Assembly (NCBI RefSeq): GCF_963677565.1 | Contig: NZ_OY781981.1 | Location: 3,216,001-3,280,000 of the forward strand | Origin: an uncultured Draconibacterium sp. | Lineage (GTDB): Bacteria > Bacteroidota > Bacteroidia > Bacteroidales > Prolixibacteraceae | DNA: 64,000 nucleotides | Reading direction: 5' to 3' | In this document: in pieces, positions 59,574 to 64,000 of the stretch | Layout of the letters: each line of letters opens with the position of its first letter | Position numbering within the stretch: the first letter of the stretch is position 1 | The notes under the pieces: model-generated | What the model was told of the DNA's origin: nothing | What the model saw: the letters and a program-made list of their open reading frames with translations, nothing else | Databases searched by the model: none | Program-made: the position numbers and the translations under genes

Positions 59574-59961
59574 ACTAAATTCTTTAAGGAATTGAAAATC
59601 ACTTTTTCAATATACGTTTTTATATGGTTTGTTATATCGCGTTTTCAGGAGATTTAATGGATGCCTGAAAACTTTATTAAATATATACAAATAATATGTA
59701 ACGCATCGTGACTACTTTACTTTTTTGGCTATTTCTAAGTAAAATCATCATTCTAAAAATTTTGTGTTGGATTCAATGGGCAAAAGCCCTATATTCAAAG
59801 GTGATTTTACTTAATTTATATAAGAATTTGAGAAGTAATATTTGTGATTGAATTTAAAACTTTAAATTTATAAAACTGACATTCCTGTTCGAAAATTGAT
59901 TACTGATCGGGAGGTGTTTTATATCAAAAGTTTAAGCTGAAAAAGAAAGGGTATTAACTGG
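59574..59961. promoter_or_regulatory. Divergent control region between ugd and H-NOX gene, with three inverted repeats
   Basis: No gene was found in these 388 bases. Three inverted repeats are present: ATTGAAA/TTTCAAT (59591-59597 and 59605-59611), GTTTTCAGG/CCTGAAAAC (59641-59649 and 59664-59672), and AAGTAAAATCA/TGATTTTACTT (59737-59747 and 59802-59812). The last encloses a GGGC-AAAA-GCCC hairpin (59778-59789) between two copies of ATTCAA. The first two would lie in the ugd leader or promoter. No exact TAnnTTTG was seen. Confidence 0.5.
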
Positions 59962-60504
59962 ATGAAAGGATTGATTTTTAGAGAATTTTTAGAAATGGTA
60001 GAAAGTGAATATGGTTATGAAACCGTTGACACTATAATACAAAATTCAGAAATACCCCGCGATGGAGTTTATACTTCTGTTGGAACATATCCTCATGCTG
60101 AAATGTTGGCACTTTTAACCGAGTTAAGTAAATTAACAAAGCTGAGTAAACCGAGACTTTTGTTTTTATTTGGCCAGTATGTTTTTAATGTATTTTTGAG
60201 ATCCTATCCTGTTTTTTTTGAAAATAAAACAAACTCATTTGAAATACTTTCGGAAGTGGAGGATACCATTCATGTTGAGGTACTAAAATTATATCCCGAA
60301 GCAGAATTGCCTGCTTTTGACGTGCAAGAGCAATCAGAAAAAGAGATGAAAATGGTTTATCAATCACAACGAAAAATGGCCGATTTTGCAGAAGGACTAA
60401 TTTCTGGCTGTGCAAAACATTTTAACGAGAATATTACCATTGAAAGAGAATGTATAGAGTCAGACGGAACCGTCGTATTATTTAGAATATTGAAGAATGA
60501 ATAA
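59962..60504 (+). CDS. H-NOX heme-based gas sensor protein
   Basis: 180 residues, a stand-alone heme nitric oxide/oxygen-binding domain. The heme-ligand histidine is His104 in EDTIHVEVLKLYPEAELP, with the conserved Pro117, and the heme-propionate motif YxSxR is Tyr133/Ser135/Arg137. These sit two positions after the equivalents in the well-studied Thermoanaerobacter protein (His102, Pro115, Tyr131/Ser133/Arg135). The distal position matching Tyr140, which stabilises oxygen there, is Phe142 here, so nitric oxide rather than oxygen is the expected ligand. Its stop overlaps the start of the giant hybrid kinase by 8 bases, so it probably controls that kinase. Confidence 0.95.
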   Translation: MKGLIFREFLEMVESEYGYETVDTIIQNSEIPRDGVYTSVGTYPHAEMLALLTELSKLTKLSKPRLLFLFGQYVFNVFLRSYPVFFENKTNSFEILSEVEDTIHVEVLKLYPEAELPAFDVQEQSEKEMKMVYQSQRKMADFAEGLISGCAKHFNENITIERECIESDGTVVLFRILKNE

Positions 60505-63500
60505 AGAACTTGAACTTCTTAAACGGAAACTAAAGAGAGAAACTGCTGCACGAAAGGAGGCCGAGCAATTGCTTGAAAAAAAGGCTCTTGAGCTTTATCA
60601 TTCAAACGAACAACTAAAGGATCTAAACTCAAACCTGGAGATTTTAGTTGAAAAACGCACGAATAAACTAAAAGAATCGGAGCTGGAATACCAGACAATG
60701 GTTGAGAGCATTAACGATATGATATTTCGCCTGGATCTGCAGGGTAATATCAAATTTACCAATCAAATTGTAACCAAAATAATAGGAACCAATAATAAAA
60801 AGCTGATCGGTAATAATATTCTGAATTTTCTACCTCCTGAGCTACGAAAAAGAACTTTTATTCATTTTGCAAAAAGCTTTTTGAAACGTAAATGCCTTAA
60901 TTATCAAGAGATTTCAGTAAAATCAAACAGGGGCGATAATATTTGGTTACGGCTTAATGTTCAGTTTGCAAGCGAAAAATGTAAGTTCTGCGCAATAAAG
61001 CAGCAGGCTCTTACGCATCCGGGATTTGAGCACTCTTCAAAGAAAGATTGTCATTTTCACGAAATAATCGTTGTGGCTCATGATATAACACAGCAAAAAA
61101 TAGGGCAGGAACGATTGGAAAAGAGTGAAAAACGTTACCGGGAACTTACCGAATCGTTACCTGAAATGATTTGTGAATTGGATAAAAATGGCGTGATAAC
61201 TTATGCCAACCAGTTTGCCATTGATAAATTTGGCTATAAAAAAGAAGAAGTCTTAAACGGAAAATTTAATATCCTTAACATATTTCCTTCAAACGACCGT
61301 AAAAAAGTACGCAATAATATTCGGGAAATTTACGAATCGGGCGAAACTTCTACAACCGAATATATTGTAGAAAAGAAGAGCGGTGAACAAATTTCTGTTA
61401 TTGTTAATACAACCCCCGTAATTGAACAAGAAGTGGTAGTTGGATTACGTGGTGTAATGTTTGATATTAGTTTACGTAAAAAGCATGAACTGGAAATTGC
61501 CCATAATTTAAAGCAACAGATTCTGCTCTCAAAAATATCGCTGAGCTACAATACTTTAACCGACTTTGAAAATAAAACCAATAATGCTTTACATTTATTA
61601 GGCGAGCATTTAAATGTTAGCCGGGTTTATATTTTTGAGGATAGTGAAGATAGTGTTACTACCAGTAATACATACGAGTGGTGTAATACCGACATTAAAC
61701 CACAAAAAGATGAGCTACAGGACTTGCCTTACGCAGTTATGCCTTCGTGGCAAAAGCTTTTAAACGAAAAAGGAATGGTTTTTTCTGAGGATATTTCAGA
61801 ACTGCCGCAAGATTTAAGAAATATTCTTGAACCGCAGGATATAAAATCAATTCTGGTATTGCCTTTAATTGGCCGCGATAAACAAATTGGATTTATTGGT
61901 TTTGATGAATGTGAAAATAAACGTAAATGGCGACAGACAGAGATTGAGTTGCTTCGTACAATTTCAAACCTCTTATCGCATAATTTAATTCGACAACGCG
62001 TACAAAATAAATTGGTTGAAAGTGAAAGAGAAAACCGAATAATTATTGAGTCTATTCCTGATGTTATTATTCATGTTAATGCTGAAGGTACTATTCTGGC
62101 GTTAAAATCAGCACCACATTCAAATTTGTCGAACCTGATTAAGAATGAAGAAAGCAATACAATTGAACAGGCTTTTAATAAAAAATTATCAACCTTATTT
62201 TCCGAGGCAATTGAACAGTGTTTAGCAACCAATGAACATCAGGTTGAATTTGTAAATCTGAATTGGGACGAGATTGAGTACTACGAAGCACGCTTGGTAA
62301 AGCTCGATGATAGCGAAGTGCTAATTATTATTCGGGATGTTAGCATAATAAAACAAAACGAAAAGGAACTTGAAGAAGCGAAAAATAAGGCTGAAGCAGC
62401 CTCAAAACTAAAATCGGAGTTTTTAGCAAATGTTTCGCATGAAATTCGTACACCTTTAAATGCAATTTTAGGTTTTAGCCAGTGGCTTTTTGAAAATACC
62501 AGTACTGAGTTGCATAAAGGATATTTGTCTTCCATAATTAAAAGCGGACGAAGCCTGTTAAATGTGATCAATGATATTTTAGATCTTTCAAAAATTGAAT
62601 CAGGAAAAATAGATGTTGAGTACAGCCCAATGAAATATACAGAATTAGTTTCTGATATTCAGATGGCTTTTGAAAACGAAGTTGAAAAGAAAGGATTGAA
62701 CTTTAAAGTTACTACAGAGAGTTCTGTTCCTGATTATATATTTATGGATGAACTCCGGTTATACCAGGTGATTTTTAACCTGGTATCGAACGCTGTTAAA
62801 TTTACCGATAAAGGGTATGTTCATGTTTATACTTTTGCAACCGAAACTGAAAAGAAAGATGTGGTTGACCTGATTATTACGGTTGAAGATACCGGAATTG
62901 GTATTGAGGAAGATAAACAGCAAATGATATTTAAATCGTTTGCACAGCAGGATGGTCGAAACAACAGAAAATACGAAGGAACAGGGCTTGGATTAGCAAT
63001 TGTTGATGGTTTAATTAAACGCCTGGGGGGAACTATTACATTAAAGAGTCAACCCGGAAAAGGAACAACAATTACTGTTAGTTTAAATGGGGTAAAGATC
63101 GATCACTCAAGTCATGTTGAAAAACAAATGCAAGGTGATACCGATAATTTGAATGCAAAACTTGGTTCTTGTACCATAATGATAGTTGATGATATTGAGT
63201 ATAATATTGATGTACTTAAAGCACTCATAAATTCGAAAGATGTAAAATATGTTGAGGCATTAGACGGATCGGAAGCACTGGCAAAACTGAATACTGTTAA
63301 ACCCGATTTGATCTTTATGGATATTAGAATGCCTGGTATTGACGGTTTTGAAGTAACCCGGATTATAAAGTCGGACAACAAATTAAAAGATATTCCGCTG
63401 GTGGCATTTTCAGCATCAACATTAAAATCAAGAAGTGATTTGATTGAACTACTATTCGACGATTTTTTACAGAAACCGGTTTTCAAGAAAAAACTGGAAG

Positions 63501-63862
63501 CACTTCTTTTAAAATTGTTACCCGACAAGTTTGTATATCAAACAGGTGAAATTGATGAGGTGAAGAAAGAAGAAGTAATTTCTGAAGAATGTTTAAAAAG
63601 ATTACCTGAAGCAATTGAAGCACTTGAAAAAGAATTTTTACCTGTGTGGGAAAATATAAAAGGCAGCCTGGTTATATACGAGATAGAAGAATTTAAAGCC
63701 AAATTGCAAGACGCGGCACATATACAACTGTGCGCTCCGTTATCGCGCTACTGTACCGAGCTGGATGCCGGCTTGCAGTCTTTCGATATTGAACTAATAG
63801 ATAAAAAGTTAGCTGAATTTCCAAAACTTATTGAGTATTTAAAAGGTTTAAATACTGCATAG
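60497..63862 (+). CDS. Large hybrid histidine kinase (PAS-PAS-GAF-PAS-HK-receiver), H-NOX partner
   Basis: 1121 residues, no membrane segment. A coiled coil (about 1-60) leads into PAS1 (about 65-205), which has a Cys/His-rich insert: C162-x2-C165, H174, H179, C185, H186, H188. PAS2 (about 215-330), GAF (about 335-500) and a third PAS-like region (about 505-620) follow. The kinase core has His648 in ANVSHEIRTPLN, NLVSNAVKFTDKG, VEDTGIGIEEDKQ and GTGLGLAIVDGL. The receiver has Asp942 in LIFMDIRMPG. The last ~110 residues are helical and HPt-like (AAHIQLCAPLSRYC) without a clear phosphotransfer motif. The gene overlaps the H-NOX gene by 8 bases, so both are co-translated; this layout is known for nitric oxide signalling. 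Confidence 0.93.
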   Translation: MNKELELLKRKLKRETAARKEAEQLLEKKALELYHSNEQLKDLNSNLEILVEKRTNKLKESELEYQTMVESINDMIFRLDLQGNIKFTNQIVTKIIGTNNKKLIGNNILNFLPPELRKRTFIHFAKSFLKRKCLNYQEISVKSNRGDNIWLRLNVQFASEKCKFCAIKQQALTHPGFEHSSKKDCHFHEIIVVAHDITQQKIGQERLEKSEKRYRELTESLPEMICELDKNGVITYANQFAIDKFGYKKEEVLNGKFNILNIFPSNDRKKVRNNIREIYESGETSTTEYIVEKKSGEQISVIVNTTPVIEQEVVVGLRGVMFDISLRKKHELEIAHNLKQQILLSKISLSYNTLTDFENKTNNALHLLGEHLNVSRVYIFEDSEDSVTTSNTYEWCNTDIKPQKDELQDLPYAVMPSWQKLLNEKGMVFSEDISELPQDLRNILEPQDIKSILVLPLIGRDKQIGFIGFDECENKRKWRQTEIELLRTISNLLSHNLIRQRVQNKLVESERENRIIIESIPDVIIHVNAEGTILALKSAPHSNLSNLIKNEESNTIEQAFNKKLSTLFSEAIEQCLATNEHQVEFVNLNWDEIEYYEARLVKLDDSEVLIIIRDVSIIKQNEKELEEAKNKAEAASKLKSEFLANVSHEIRTPLNAILGFSQWLFENTSTELHKGYLSSIIKSGRSLLNVINDILDLSKIESGKIDVEYSPMKYTELVSDIQMAFENEVEKKGLNFKVTTESSVPDYIFMDELRLYQVIFNLVSNAVKFTDKGYVHVYTFATETEKKDVVDLIITVEDTGIGIEEDKQQMIFKSFAQQDGRNNRKYEGTGLGLAIVDGLIKRLGGTITLKSQPGKGTTITVSLNGVKIDHSSHVEKQMQGDTDNLNAKLGSCTIMIVDDIEYNIDVLKALINSKDVKYVEALDGSEALAKLNTVKPDLIFMDIRMPGIDGFEVTRIIKSDNKLKDIPLVAFSASTLKSRSDLIELLFDDFLQKPVFKKKLEALLLKLLPDKFVYQTGEIDEVKKEEVISEECLKRLPEAIEALEKEFLPVWENIKGSLVIYEIEEFKAKLQDAAHIQLCAPLSRYCTELDAGLQSFDIELIDKKLAEFPKLIEYLKGLNTA

Positions 63863-63879
63863 ATAAGCGTTTTGAAAAT

Positions 63880-64000
63880 TTACTCTTCAGGTTTATTTGA
63901 CGGAAGTGTAAACCATACTTGCGTACCTTTGTCTGGTTCACTAATTATGCCGATATCTCCATTATTTATTTTTACAAACTCTTTACACAAAACAAGTCCC
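63880..64000 (-). CDS. C-terminal end of a histidine kinase, rest beyond the window
   Basis: Forty codons before a TAA at 63880. The translation shows a G2-box-like remnant and the end of a HATPase domain: GLVLCKEFVKINNGDIGI followed by ISEPDKGTQVWFTLPS and a short acidic tail. The LVLCKEFVKxNNGxIxxxSExxKGTxxxFTLP pattern is typical of the last strand and helix of histidine-kinase ATPase domains. It converges with the large hybrid kinase (17 bases apart). Domain content upstream is unknown. Confidence 0.85.
   Translation of the reverse strand, partial: GLVLCKEFVKINNGDIGIISEPDKGTQVWFTLPSNKPEE

Overview
The window reads as chromosomal DNA of a Bacteroidota bacterium, most likely of the Marinilabiliales/Prolixibacteraceae type (family placement is inference). 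The signs are AT-rich DNA, a TonB-dependent receptor with a carboxypeptidase-regulatory-like N-terminal domain, two secreted proteins with type IX secretion (T9SS) C-terminal sorting domains, promoter boxes of the Bacteroidota TAnnTTTG type, starts that mostly lack Shine-Dalgarno sequences, and the gene set folP / DUF1599 / DoxX-like BT_3928 family / tpiA. No rRNA, tRNA, CRISPR array, insertion sequence or phage gene was seen. Both window ends cut through genes.

Positions 1-10237 (minus strand) form one co-oriented block. In transcription order it holds a small lipoprotein, an ECF sigma factor, a Spy/CpxP-like membrane-anchored protein, a small single-span membrane protein, a membrane polyferredoxin with an HMA-like tail, a T9SS-exported beta-propeller, a TonB-dependent receptor and a DUF4876-like lipoprotein. 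This looks like a regulated envelope system for acquiring or handling a metal or redox-active ligand, and is the best candidate for an undescribed system here.

Positions 10398-35089 are mostly housekeeping: tpiA, BT_3928 family and DUF1599 (minus) diverging from folP and the diadenylate cyclase cdaA (plus); a nitronate monooxygenase-like enzyme; pheA, an unusual flavodoxin, an aminotransferase and a Crp-like regulator; an MscS channel with DUF432; small envelope genes; YjbQ; a cupin; a GH29 fucosidase; a Rieske lipoprotein; an AddA-like helicase-nuclease; and a ligA-to-dapA operon. A redoxin follows, then topB at 35259-37565. Two intergenic gaps carry short-word repeats and topB carries a coding heptamer repeat.

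Positions 37802-53387 (plus strand) are an exopolysaccharide operon: a lone receiver protein, a receiver-fused initiating sugar transferase, a TolC-like protein, a Wzz-type protein with a degenerate tyrosine-kinase domain, a Wzx flippase, a nitroreductase, a pyruvyl transferase, a Wzy/ligase, a phosphoribosyltransferase-HAD fusion and four glycosyltransferases. A T9SS-exported beta-helix protein follows (53543-56011). Facing it on the minus strand are a response-regulator/histidine-kinase hybrid and the nucleotide-sugar genes uxs and ugd, which would supply UDP-xylose and UDP-glucuronate.

The right end (59962-63862) is an H-NOX heme sensor overlapping a very large hybrid histidine kinase, probably a nitric-oxide-responsive pair. 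The C-terminal end of another histidine kinase on the minus strand runs out of the window.
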